Below, piece by piece: positions 33,558 through 45,047 of a stretch of DNA of 64,000 nucleotides. Within the stretch, counting starts at the first letter, position 1. Each line of letters begins with the position of its first letter. The notes under the pieces were generated by a model. The model saw only the letters and a list, made by a program, of their open reading frames with translations, was not told where the DNA came from and did no database searches. The position numbers were made by a program, and so were the translations under genes. The DNA comes from Ephydatia muelleri. Its lineage: Eukaryota; Porifera; Demospongiae; Spongillida; Spongillidae. The stretch spans positions 3,701,190 to 3,765,189 of the forward strand of contig JABACO010000009.1 in NCBI GenBank assembly GCA_013339895.1, given 5' to 3'.

Positions 33558-35001
33558 TTATCTCCCCTCATTAGCCTGCAGTTGCAATACAACATCGTAC
33601 TGTACTTGGCTGTATGGTCGTTGAGCCTTCCTTTCCCTAGCCGGAAAAGGCTCCATAGGTCCAGACATGAAGCATTTAGTCAGATAGGGTCTCAAACAAG
33701 ATTGATCATATAATAAACTGCTTGGATTTGCTGAAAAGCAAATATATGTTGCAAATGCTATGGCAAATGCTCCACAATTCTTAGAATCTTGTTGTCTTTG
33801 GACCGATTGAAAGATGAGTGTGATATTGTAGGTTGGAATTAGAATCAAAGCAGCGATTTGCTGTTTAATGTCTTGGGTAGGTCAGTATACCAAATACTAT
33901 ATACACATGTACCTCTCCTTGAACACATCCTACATTCACTATCGTTATCCAGTGACTGCTGGAAACATTCAAGATTTGTACAAACCTTCCTCTTTCAATC
34001 TGAAATTGCAACAAACTGTTCTGAAGACCACCAATGGAGCAATGTCTGGCCTTCAAAAGCTTCTGTGCAGTATTGATGACATTGTCAGGTAGCCATTTCC
34101 CTCCCACAACATCCTGGTGGTCTTCAGGAAGTAAATTCAGAGATGGTAGGAGGTGGGTCATATTGCAGTTTTTAATTTCCTAGTTGCAATAAGGGAGCAT
34201 ATAAAAATATATCTGTGCAACAAGGATAGTGCTAACCAGTGAAAGGCAAAAAAAAATGTCAAAAATTGTCCATTTTCAACATTTTCACTGGTTAACACTG
34301 CCATGTGGCCAGGTTCATTTTCAACTGCAGTACATAGTACAAAGGGCATTTAAGTGTGTAGTGGTGAGGAACTCAGCTTACCACAAAAACTTGTCAGGTG
34401 ACACAGATTTCAAATCCACATCAATCACCAGAACTGCTTTACGTCCAAACATTACTTCAAATTATGCATAGCAACTGGACTCATGACAGGATGTGTTATA
34501 AGCAAACACTGCTGAATCTATGAATTCATCACACAGTTCTTTCTGCCCTGTAATTGCTTTGACAAGCATCCTCTGCAAGGTTTGATTAAATCTTTCGTCA
34601 AGACCATTGGACTGCACACACAGGGACCAAATAAGTAAATTGAAGAAACATAAATAATCTGTGGATGGTAGGGTGTGATCAGGCATTGTTTTATCTCCAA
34701 CAGTTTCATCTTTTCAGCATTTAGCTTGTTCTTGAATTCTGAACCATTATCAGTAGTCAAAACACTAGGCAATTCCATTCACATGAAAATCTACAGTAAT
34801 ATGCAGTATAGTTGCCCACACTCACATAGTACTGAATGACACATACCTTGTAGAGTGCACTTGCTACTTGATGGGCCTCTTTGCTGGTTGTAGCAACAGC
34901 TTCAACCCATTTTGAGAAATAATCACTCAATGTAAGAAAAAATGATAGCACCAACATATCAGTATGCCTATATGATATATGAATGCTGCAGCTAATGTGA
35001 T

Positions 35002-35049
<48 letters not shown>

Positions 35050-35473
35050 TCATCACCTATATGGGCACACCTGTTTCCTGATAACGAAATAGGTGATATT
35101 GGCCCAATAAAATCAATGGCTATATGATACCATGTTGTTATATACAGGCACAGGATGCAGTTCAGTAGTTGTAACTGTCAGTTGTCAGAATTTCTTTGAC
35201 ATACTTCACAGGATGATACCTAAATATACAAAGAGTATTCCAACCATAATCCCTAAGTGTATACATGCACAGTATATACGTCATACACATATTGATCTCC
35301 TTATGCCTACCAGTTCAATAACTTCTTTGTTAAGCCCTTTCCATGTGAACCGTTCTCTGATTCTCTTAATTGTTTCTTGATGCCCAGATGACCAGAAGTA
35401 AGGTCCGAATGACAGGCATGTAAGATATTTTGTTTCTCAGATGTATCACAAATCAACCTTACAATCTGCGTTT
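33558..35473 (-). mobile_element. Ginger-like element remnant, unit 2
   Basis: Second copy of the integrase/Ulp1 element. The Ulp1 part at 33848-33558 has QQDSKNCGAFAIAFA. The integrase blocks lie at 35056-34462, including DYFSKWVEAVATTSKEA, TTDNGSEF and GLDERFNQ. Frame breaks occur at the same places as unit 1, so it was already dead when the unit duplicated. Confidence 0.7.
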
Positions 35474-35482
35474 TGAGGTATA

Positions 35483-35560
35483 CCGGGTGTCCACGAAAGA
35501 ACGCAATCTATCAAATGTTATTCCCGTTCAAAAGCATTGCGTTCTTTCGTGGACACCCGG
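35483..35560. mobile_element. 78-bp TA-inserting MITE (mariner-like)
   Basis: Ends CCGGGTGTCCACGAAAGAAC and its reverse complement. Flanked by TA on both sides. Unit 1 has the empty site (GAGGTATATAAGTG), which shows a clean insertion with TA target duplication as made by Tc1/mariner transposases. Confidence 0.9.
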
Positions 35561-35690
35561 TATAAGTGTCCGGCAACGTGGCCTTGCAAATTAAAATGCT
35601 CAATACGCCAACCGCCACATACACGGCACATATTCAGCTCTTACAATACTGAGAAAACCAACGCGGGATCGATCGAGAGCTCTACCACCC

Positions 35691-35816
35691 TAGTCTCGTA
35701 CCCAGACCCATATGTACGTAACGATGATCATCGCTTACAGTATGACATCACGTACGTGATGTCATACTGTAAGCGATGATCATCGTTACGTACATATGGG
35801 TCTGGGTACGAGACTA
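35691..35816. mobile_element. 126-bp TAGTCTCG palindromic MITE with 9-bp duplication
   Basis: A perfect palindrome from TAGTCTCGTACCCAGACCC to its complement, centred on ACGTACGT. The flanks are CTACCACCC at 35682-35690 and 35817-35825. Unit 1 shows the single uninterrupted CTACCACCC (near 29088), proving the 9-bp duplication. Confidence 0.95.
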
Positions 35817-37607
35817 CTACCACCCCGCGCACTATAGGCACAAAATCAACGGCTTTAGTACCTATCTCATTCGTCCTTTAATCTTCTTTTTCATACACAC
35901 TTCAATCTTATCCGCTTTCCTTCTTATTGACCTCTTCTTGTTCAACGCACATCCTTCAGGATACTTCCCATTAACTTTGTAGTCATACGCTTGCTCCAAG
36001 TAGATCATTTTCTGACTCAGATTTGCTAGACATGTAAAGCTTATACCACGATGGACACTTCACACTTGGGTGGGACCAAAAAATGACACGTGGGACCAAA
36101 TTACGCGGTGTATTTCGGTCCGGCCGGACCATTTTCGGTTGCTGATTTTGGTCCGGCCGGACCAAAATTAGACGCGGACCGAAAGATTCGTGACATCATT
36201 CGCCCGCGAGGTCTCAGATAGTGTTTGTATTGAATCACGGAGTTTTGTCTTATTAATTCAAGGTCGTCGGGATCAACCTCTCCAACTGCAATAACGGCGT
36301 CTTTGACCGCCTTGTCACGAGCAATCTATAATGCAGAAACTGATTTGCTGAGTATACATGTACGCGGCACAATTTATAATGTGAACTTATTGTACAGTTA
36401 ATTAATTGCAATGAAGTGACAACTACATCTTGTTTTCCACTCAGTAGTCAATCGTTAAATACAGTATGAGTGTAGGTTACGAAAAGCAGAAGAAAAAGGA
36501 AACACGAACTACACAGAAAGTTCTAGGTCATCACCACGTCCAGGCCCACCTTCAATCTTTTTTTAAAGTTGTTCTCGTGGCGCCAGTAGCTTGTTACACT
36601 TCAGATGACACAAGTAGTGCTTAATTGTAGCTCTTCTGCCACACTTATTCCTTCAGTGATAGTTGCTCTGCGTAAGGGTGTAAAACATCCTGCATGGAGA
36701 GTTGTCTATATCGGGTTCAGAACTAATGAAATGCTAAAAGGTTGGGAAATTGACAATAATTGAAGCCATTTTTCTTCCGTCTTTAGGATTTCTCTAAATC
36801 AGAGAACCACTGTGGCTATTTTGGGGCCATTAATTTTTTTAATGTAGAACAACCTCGACCAATTAACTAGTATATAATGCTGATAGCCCAGTGCTAGTAT
36901 AATATGCGGAGAAATCCTAAAATCATCGAATTTTTAGCATTTCGTTACTTTTTAAGTGCTGCCAAACAATTATACGGATGCTACTGGGACCCCTCACTTA
37001 TAAAATGGCTCGAACGTTTAATTAAACTAATTTTGAGAACCCCGCAACAGACATAAATTGGGACCGATGTTTCCAACCACATCAAGCGTGACATTGCACA
37101 TATATAGGTACCACAATAGAGGATTACCCATAAAATAAATTTGAAAGCTTAGCTATGCTCCGCTCCTATGCGACTGCAATTGAATGTGTTAGTTTGTTAA
37201 TTTCTAACCAATTACCTGTTATAATGATTATATTATATGATTGCTTTGTCTTGTACAACACATGATGGCTGAATGTGAAGATCCAATTCCCTTGCATATA
37301 GCCAGAAGGGTTCGAATGTTCCAAGCAACAGCCAAAAAATCTGTTATATTGGCCGGTCTCTTCATTTACACTATTACTTGCAGCATTGAGCTAGGTTTTA
37401 CCAGCACACGACATGCAGTGGAGAAGCAAGAAACGTGAATGCACCACGGCATGATAAAAGTTGTGAACTCGACAGTACATGGAAGATAATAGGTATATGG
37501 TCATAGAGAGAGTGATACAGCCGGATGCATGATACAGGTCTCTTAGTGATGCTGCACAAGAATACACATACTGAATAATGAATAGGGACGTCTCTGTGAA
37601 GCACATT

Positions 37608-38603
37608 TTATAATATAGAGCATTTGCTGTGTTTCTTCTCCCCCTTTTGAGGCCCTAGAGCAGCTCTGACGGCTTCGTCGAAGACGCATTTGAGGTTCTT
37701 TTGTGTCATGGCGGAACACTCCACGTATTTGACTGCACCAATGTCCTTTTGCATACGCAGACCTTGGACATAGGTGATGGGAGACTGATGCCTCTCTTTG
37801 AGACCCATGATGGTTTCTTTGTCATCTCTGAGGTCCATCTTCGTCCCCACAAGGACAACGGGGATGGTGGGACAATGGTGATTTAACTCCGGATACCACT
37901 GAAATAGTTGTATAGAATATGCGTGATAAGTAAAGCTTCAGTTCGTGCAGGATACGTTAATGACTCACTTTCTCCTTTATATTTGAAAAGGAAGCGGGAC
38001 TGACCACAGAGAAACAGACGAGGAACACGTCCTATAATAATGTAATGGTTTCCAATTGTGAATCGTATATGCACGCACAGAATGCTTATCGTGCACTTAC
38101 GGTCATTGGATATGAAAGTGGACGCAATCTGTCGTAGTCTTCTTGACCTGTAAGAGGGGGTAGATTTGTAGTCACTATATGTAATGTATGTGACGTAATT
38201 TTCAACTCACCTGCAGTGTCCCACAAGCCAAGGTTGATTATTTTCCCATCAACTTGCATGTGAGCTGCATAGTTGTCAAATCTACGTGTAGTAGACAACA
38301 AGTAAAATGTCAGCCGTATATGCATGCATAAATGTAAATGGAACAACCAGGTCTAAACTGTTCTTTTGGCAGCCCTTCACCAATCTGTCTCTCCTTTATA
38401 CATGCGAATAATTAATCCCATCAATCAACTTACATCGTGGGCACATAATCTCCAGGGACAGCATTTGTCGTGTAACTGATCAACAGGCACGTCTTTCCTA
38501 CAGCCCTGAGTTACGAAGAAAGTTTCGTGTAATGCACATACACATAAATGAATGCAAGGACTTCGTACCCGTCTCCAACAACGCAGCACTTAATGGATTG
38601 CAT
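37608..38603 (-). CDS. Rac-like GTPase, array unit 3
   Basis: Exons in transcript order: 38603-38569, 38505-38434, 38281-38211, 38147-38101, 38031-37969 and 37898-37608. The frame is intact for 192 residues, with the same motifs as units 1 and 2 (Val28, Gln61, CSIL). A 4-bp shortening in intron 3 (near 38190) and a few base changes distinguish it. Confidence 0.92.
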
Positions 38604-39145
38604 TTAATAGCTGAGTAACTTTTGAACGAGATACTTACTTTGTGTCTGTATTGCCATTGTGGGCTTATAAACAAGGTCAATTTAAGTTCTAAAAATAGCT
38701 TCTATATTTAGTATCAGACGTAATTAGTCTGGGAACGAGTACGAATGATTTTGTGACATACAAGTAGCGTTGTGCACTACTATAATTTCGCTCGCAGTGT
38801 TGTATAAATTAAACTAGTTCACGACAGCTGCGGAAGATTTATTAGTAGGTTCTTCTTTCGAAATACATTGTAAGATCAACGAAAAATTAGGATGCGGTGT
38901 TATAGACGAATTTCGTAAGGTGAATCCCGGTTAGTTGAATCAAATGCTTGATTTCGTATGTGATTTATATATATGATCACGTGCATAAATATTTTCAACG
39001 AGTCGACAAAGAGAAAGGATCAGTCCAAATCAGAAAGAGCACTTTCTGCATGAGGACTGGCAAGCAATCCCGTGGCTTGTTCCTCCGCCTCCATGAAACG
39101 CTGTTTCCTTTTCAAGCTGTTTCTTTTGACAAATGGCGCGTTCTT

Positions 39146-39307
39146 CTAGATCTTGCTCATAAACATGCACGGCTTGGCTTGATCATTCACCCAAGGTCTC
39201 AGGTAGTGTTTGTATTGAATCACGGAGTTTTGTCTTATTGATTCAAGGTCGTCAGGATCAACCTCTCCAGTTGCAATAACGTCTTTGACCGCCTTGTCAC
39301 GAGCATT
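39146..39307 (-). pseudogene. Longest copy of the unknown-gene exon, unit 3
   Basis: After an acceptor TATATAG the reverse frame reads NARDKAVKDVIATGEVDPDD, LESIRQNSVIQYKHYLRPW and VNDQAKPCMF, ending at TAG 39146-39148. Beyond the stop the same frame stays open (NAPFVKRNSLKRKQRFMEAE and on) for about 50 residues, suggesting a mutated stop in a longer exon. A related upstream exon copy (YAEQLALKEKVWR...) lies at about 39635-39705. Function unknown. Confidence 0.45.
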
Positions 39308-40406
39308 CTATATGCAGAAACTGATTTGCTGCATGAGACGCGGCACAATTAAGTTTATTATTTTTTTAAATGTAAAATTAATCCGCTTATTGTATAGAAT
39401 TAATCGACTGCACTGAAGTGCCAACCGCCTCTAGCATGTTTTGCCTCTCAGTAGTCTATCCGTAAATCCAGTATGAGTGTAGGATACGAAAAGCAGAACA
39501 AAAAGGAAACACGAACTACACAAAAACGGTTTTAGGTCACCACCACGTCCATGCAGGCCGACCTTGAATCTCTTTTTAAAGTAGGTCTCATGGCACCGGC
39601 AGCTTACTAAACTTTAGATGACACAAGTAATGCTTAATTGTAACTCTTCTGCGAGAGCACGCCACACTTTTTCCTTCAGTGCTAGTTGCTCTGCGTATAC
39701 TAGTGCAATAATGGGGTCGAAACTAATGAAATGCTAATAGGTTGGGAAATTGACAATAAATTTAAGCCATTAACTCTTCCATTTTTAGGATTGCTCCATA
39801 AATCGGAGCAACACTGTAGCTACTTTGGCTCGAACTAATGCCATTAAAAGTTCTTTTTATTGTAGAACAACCTTGACCAATTAACTAGTACTTTGCTGAT
39901 CTACTATAATACGCGGAGAAATCATCGATTATTTTGACATTTCATTACTTTTTAAATGCTGATACTAAGCTGCTATAGGGCTGCCACTGTGACTTCTCAC
40001 TTATAAAGTTTAGTAGAACTAATTTACTTTTAATAATTATATTATATGTTGTACAACACATGATGACTGAATGTGAAGATCCAATTCCCTTGCATATAGC
40101 CAGAAGGGTTCAAATGTTCCAAGCAAAACAGCAAAACAAATCGTAATTTTGCGCATGCATGGTCTCTTCATTTACACTATTATTTGCAGCATTGAGCTAT
40201 AGCACACGTCATGCAGTGTAGAAGCAAGAAACGTGAATGCACCACGGCATGATAAAAGTTGTGAACTCGACAGTAAATGGCAGATAATAGGTATATGCAT
40301 GGTCATAGAGAGAGTGATATAGCCGGATGCATGATACAGGTCTCTTAGTGATGCACAAGAATACACATACTGAATAATGAATAGGAACGTCTCTGTGAAG
40401 CACATT

Positions 40407-40826
40407 TTATAGTAGGGAGCATTTGCTGTGTTTCTTCTCCCCCTTTTGAGGCCCTAGAGCAGCTCTGACGGCTTCGTCGAAGACGCATTTGAGGTTCTTT
40501 TGTGTCATGGCGGAACACTCCACGTATTTGACTGCACCAGACCTTGGACATAGGTGATGGGAGACTGGTGCCTCTCTTTGAGACCCATGATAGTTTCTTT
40601 GTCATCTCTGAGGTCCATCTTCGTCCCCACAAGGACAATGGGGATGGTGGAACAATGGTAATTTAACTCCTTATACCTCTGAAATAGTTGTATATAGAAT
40701 ATGCGTGATTAATAAAGCTTCAGTTCGTACAGGACACGTTAATGACTCACTTTCTCCTTTATATTTGAAAATGAATGCAAGGACTTTGTACCCGTCTCCA
40801 ACAACGCAGCACTTAATGGATTGTAT
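40407..40826 (-). pseudogene. Rac-like pseudogene, array remnant
   Basis: The last exon is recognisable, but a 19-bp deletion after CTGCACCA (near 40539) breaks its frame. Exons 2-4 and most of exon 5 are gone: the sequence runs from part of exon 5 (TTTATATTTGAAA) directly into exon 1. The start codon is ATA instead of ATG (40824-40826). It is clearly non-functional. Confidence 0.9.
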
Positions 40827-40965
40827 TTAATAGCTGAGTATAACTTTTGAACGAGATATTTGCTTTGTGTCTGTATTGCCATTGTGGGCTTATAAACAAG
40901 GTCGATTTAAGTTCTAAAATAGCTTTTTTAAAGTTGGTCTCGAGGCACCGATAGATTGTTAAACT

Positions 40966-41467
40966 TCAGATGACACAAGTAGTGCTTAATTCTAACTCTA
41001 CTACGAGATCACGCCACACTTTTTCCTTCAGTGCTAGTTGTTCTGCGTACTGGTGCAAACATCCTGCATGGAGAGGTGTTTATATCGGGTTCGAAACGCA
41101 AAACGCCAGTACGACTTTTTATTTGTATGCTATGATGAGAAAAACATACCAAAGGAATTCATGCACAATTGCCTTGTACTTTGGAACTTTTTTTTCACTG
41201 CGGAAAAACACTTTCGGCCGGCTTCGCTACATTAAATAATAAATAATAGCAACTTATGTAGATGTTTTTGTAACTCATAATTATTATTGTATCCTTACGG
41301 TTCAAAGATGTCCGCTCCAATCGCTCTTCCAATGCATCTATAGGCGTGCTACAGCTCTCCGGCTCTCTTCGATAAAACGTTCTTCCATTTGCATTAAATA
41401 GTTTGGTACGAAAGGATGCGATCTCAGCTGTTTGCCCTCCGCTTTGCTTTTCATTTAGAGATGCCAT
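40966..41467 (-). CDS. Small two-exon protein of unknown function
   Basis: Exon 1 41467-41299 begins MASLNEKQSGGQTAEIASF and ends in phase 1 at ACC/GTAAGG. An acceptor ATGCAG at 41064 opens exon 2 in matching phase (RCLHQYAEQLALKEKVWRDL onward) to a TGA at 40966-40968, giving 88 residues. The second exon is rich in Leu, Glu and Lys, so helical. An alternative is a donor at GTAGTA after WRDL, joining the exon copy at 39307 in phase. I do not recognise the family. Fragments of it repeat through the Rac array. Confidence 0.5.
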
Positions 41468-43490
41468 CGCGACCGAAGCGAATGTGCTGAAAATTGGTGA
41501 GCGCTGAAATTGAAGCGAGTATTAGCATGTGTTTATGCGTACACAGCTATAGCCATGCATGCACACTGAAGTAGTGAGATTCTGGCATTAAACGTGCCTG
41601 CTAGTGCACTTGTCACTCCACATCAAGCAAAAGGCCTGAACAAAAGAACTGAATTTCAGAGCTCAATTCATAAATCAACACATAAATCATCAGTTATTCA
41701 TATCAACACATGATTTGAATATGATTTTAAAAAATCATTGCATGATTTTTTTTTTTTCTATGATAGCGTAATTTTCCAACGGCAGAATCAATTACAAACG
41801 ACAATTAAATAATCCATTATGAAATCAAATATTTTCCCTGTGAGTTCTGAGTTCGACTCCATAGTACAAGTTTGGAGAAACTCAAACTTCTGCCAGTCCT
41901 CTATCACGCATTGCATTACGTCCAGGTTTGAAAGTGTAGTCTTCCATAAATCACGTGATTAATATCTCACGTGAGTCCTAGAGTACATAACAAAAAACAT
42001 TGGAAGGTGTGGACCACAAACACCAGCAGATCGATAAGACGGTGAGTGCTAGCTACTTGCATGCCATGAGGCGGGTACTGCGAGCATGGTACAACTTTTA
42101 AAGCTTCACGCATAAAGCATTATTTAAAAGCCTGGCTGCTTCATAACACACAGACGCGTGTACAATTGTTGGCGTTTAGCCATTCACCCTCATAGCTCTG
42201 CGCTGGCCTTCTGCCATATTGCGCGAAAGGGATCAGCCAGTGTCAGTTTTATGTACCCGGCAGACTCGCTAGACGGACGGTTACATGTGCAAGCCCCCTG
42301 TCAACCTTCTGCTGCGTCCGCATTACGTTAACCACACCCTTGTTATGTCATAGTCTAATAATTTTGTAAATCGTATTCAACTTTGGTGACCAGTCCAAAG
42401 AGGAAACATAGAATTTACCCCCGCCCAACGAGTAGTGCTAACAGCTTAACTGTCTTGTTTGTTTCCTCACCAAAACCAGAGATAATATATTATCTCTGCC
42501 AAAACCACTACGTTCGGCTATACGAGTCAAATGATTTGTTTTCTGCAATTGGTATTGAGGTTTTATACACTATATGTGTACTTTTTTTTCCTCAAATAAA
42601 TATAAAAACATATTTTACACTAAGAAGCAAATAGCATACACCCACGCACACAGATACATGCAATCCTCAAGAATGCCTCTTCAGGATAGTCATCATAACT
42701 TCATGTAATAACTCCAACCAAAGAGTACCCACAGGATAGTCATCATAACTTCATGTAATAACTATGTCTGCAGCAATTGAATGATTGAAACATTGCAAAC
42801 TGGAAACAGTTGGTTTGGAGAGCGAGATATAGCCAAGTTGGGAGAAAGACAGGTCAGGAGTCTTTTTCCATGCTCTGTCGCCATAAGGACACACCTCCAG
42901 CTCAGTTCTGAGCAGATGAATCATAGTTCAGGTGTTTCCTCCCTACTGTCTGTGCATAGCAGCACCAGCAATACAGGAAAATACTTGATTCTCAAGTGAA
43001 GAGATGACTGAGATGTCAATTTCTGCAGGTTTATCATTAGTTAGTCACATATAAGCAGGTAACCTCAACAAGAACCGGATATCAGTTTAAGGTTTGATGA
43101 AGCTTAACCCTGTATCAAATGCAGCAGGTTGCGTGCCACAATTTGGTACATGGTCACATGATGATCATCAAAGATAGGAGCATCAATCCTTACCCATTAT
43201 TCTCCTTTCAACAGCAACAATTAAGCACATATGAAATGCAGTCCCCTAAAAAAATTAATAATAGAATTCTTAGTGGATAGAAATGACAGCATATTTGTTT
43301 TATTCGTATGAGTTGTAATGAATTTGAGTGGATCATTTGAAAGCCACAGGTCTTTATTATGAGTAATGAGCAGTATATTTGTCCTCGAGTATAATGATGT
43401 AATAGTTTATAATAACAGGTGTAATCAGTGTGTCGTTTTAGAGAGTTCTTCAGGTGAGGTGATCATGCTTCTTTTGTGCACAGTGCTGCC
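41468..43490. other. Intergenic DNA, possible 5' exon near 42000
   Basis: GATAAGACG/GTGAGTGC at about 42041 looks like an exon end and could be a 5' untranslated exon of the ankyrin gene. A direct repeat containing AGGATAGTCATCATAACTTC occurs at about 42684 and 42733. No other gene is seen. Confidence 0.35.
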
Positions 43491-45047
43491 ATGGCTGAAA
43501 CCAAGGAAAAAATGGCAATAGAGGTTTTCCAAATGCACAAAGATGAGCTCACAGAAGCATTTGCAAAAATTGCTGATTTCCCACGCCTCCTGTCACGGTT
43601 GTATGTGAAGAAGGTGCTATCTGGGCCGGGTAGAAACACTGCTACTGTCTGTGAGCTAATGGGTCGCAAATTTCAAGCCAGTTTTGTGGTAAACCTGATC
43701 GAGGGAGAGGTTAAAGAGAACCATGGGTGCTTTCTGGCACTAATAAGAGTGCTGAAGAAGGAAACATCCATACGTGACCTTGGCTTATTAATGGAAGGTG
43801 TTTACAGTAAGTGGGTGTAGACAGTAGCCAACACAAATGTGTGATGATTAAACATGAGTGCATGTAATTTACTTTGTAGTAAGAGCATTTTTTAACAAAC
43901 ACACGCACACATGCACACACATATACAAACACACATACACACCAGAACAATTTTTAGATAGCTGCAACAAAGCCAGTGAAGTCGACTTCAATGCCGATAG
44001 TGAACCTGAAAGTTGTAAGTAGTCAAGTATGTTGAATTATCTGACAAGTATTGAGAAATGAAAAAGGTTGGAAACCATAGGAATGTGCACACACACACAC
44101 ACACACACAAATTGGACATAGTTAAACGAAGTGAAGAGTAATGGAACTGCATCATAGTATAAGACAGGGTGCTTAGGGGTATTTAAGTTTTGAATTTTCT
44201 ACATGTATTTTATCTAAACAAGGCCTGTTAATTTATAGCACTAACGACTTCTGAGGAGCTTACTAAAAGCAAGGTACACATAGCTGCTCTGAATGGATTC
44301 CTGAGAACTGTGAAGAAGTTCATAGAAGAAAAGGGTACTGACCCTTGGATCAGAGACGAGAGCGGAAACGCCCTTGTCCACTATGCTGCCATCAGTGGAA
44401 GCATTGATTTGATGGAGTACCTTGTTAAGGAGCACTATTGCAGTCCAACATCCATGGGGGAGGGAGGCTTAACCCCTCTTCACCTTGCTGCCCAGTTCAA
44501 CCACCTGGACATGGTGAAATACTTAATCGACGAACTCGAAGCTGACCCTAACTTCCCCGATGAAGACGGAAATATTGCACTGCACATGGCAGCCCGCTCC
44601 AACGCCGTCAACACAACAGAGTTCCTCATGGACAACAAGAAGTGTGATCGTATGTACAAGAACCAGGAGGGCTACACTCCCATTCACATGGCAAGCCTAG
44701 GAGGTGGGCAAGATGTCTTCGAGTACATGGTTGAAGGCGCAACCCTGAACGACCTGTCGTCAGTGAACAAGGAAGGGAAGACACCACTGCACCTGGCATG
44801 TCAGTCAGGCAATTTGACGATTGTGAAATACCTTGTAGAAAATGGTTGCAACCCTGCGTGTAAGGATGGGTACATGAAAACGCCTCTGCACTACGCATGC
44901 CAGGCTGGAAAACTTGATGTGGTGCAATACCTGGTGAAGGAGAAGGCTGTGGATGTGAGGTGTAAGGATCGAGATGGCCACACACCCCCGGATCTGGCCA
45001 AAGATGGTAGCCATGATGAAGTCCTCGCCTTTCTAAAGTCAAAGTGA
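43491..45047 (+). CDS. CARD-like and ankyrin-repeat protein
   Basis: Exons 43491-43806, 43958-44014 and 44239-45047 join in phase to 393 residues. The start GCTGCCATGG is a strong Kozak context. A splice acceptor (TGCACAG) just upstream suggests a 5' untranslated exon. Residues about 1-100 are a helical bundle (HKDELTEAFAKIADFPRLLS...) resembling a CARD or related death-fold domain, which would recruit partners by homotypic contact. After a short acidic linker come about eight ankyrin repeats, with clear consensus pieces such as GLTPLHLAAQFNHLDMVKYL and GKTPLHLACQSGNLTIVKYL. The architecture fits a cytosolic adaptor in innate or stress signalling. The ankyrin part is certain. The CARD call is by length and helix pattern only. 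Confidence 0.85.

Larger units (their letters stand above)
32097..36195. mobile_element. Composite insertion in unit 2
   Basis: Same junctions and content as the insertion in unit 1 (ACGACA/CCCTTGAG at left, GACATC/ATTCGCCC at right). The insertion therefore predates the unit 1/unit 2 duplication. Two MITEs have since inserted in this copy only. Confidence 0.7.
30775..37485. repeat. Tandem array unit 2
   Basis: Nearly identical to unit 1 but longer. It carries two extra MITEs (35483-35560 and 35691-35816), a longer CA tract at about 35004-35045 and a stretch of about 120 bp at 33325-33445 bounded by AATTAACCTA repeats that unit 1 lacks. Confidence 0.9.
37486..40283. repeat. Tandem array unit 3 (short form, no large insertion)
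   Basis: Contains the Rac-like gene, then about 355 bp (38827-39181) in place of the composite insertion, then diverged versions of the spacer sequences seen in units 1 and 2. More diverged than units 1 and 2 are from each other downstream of the gene. Confidence 0.85.
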
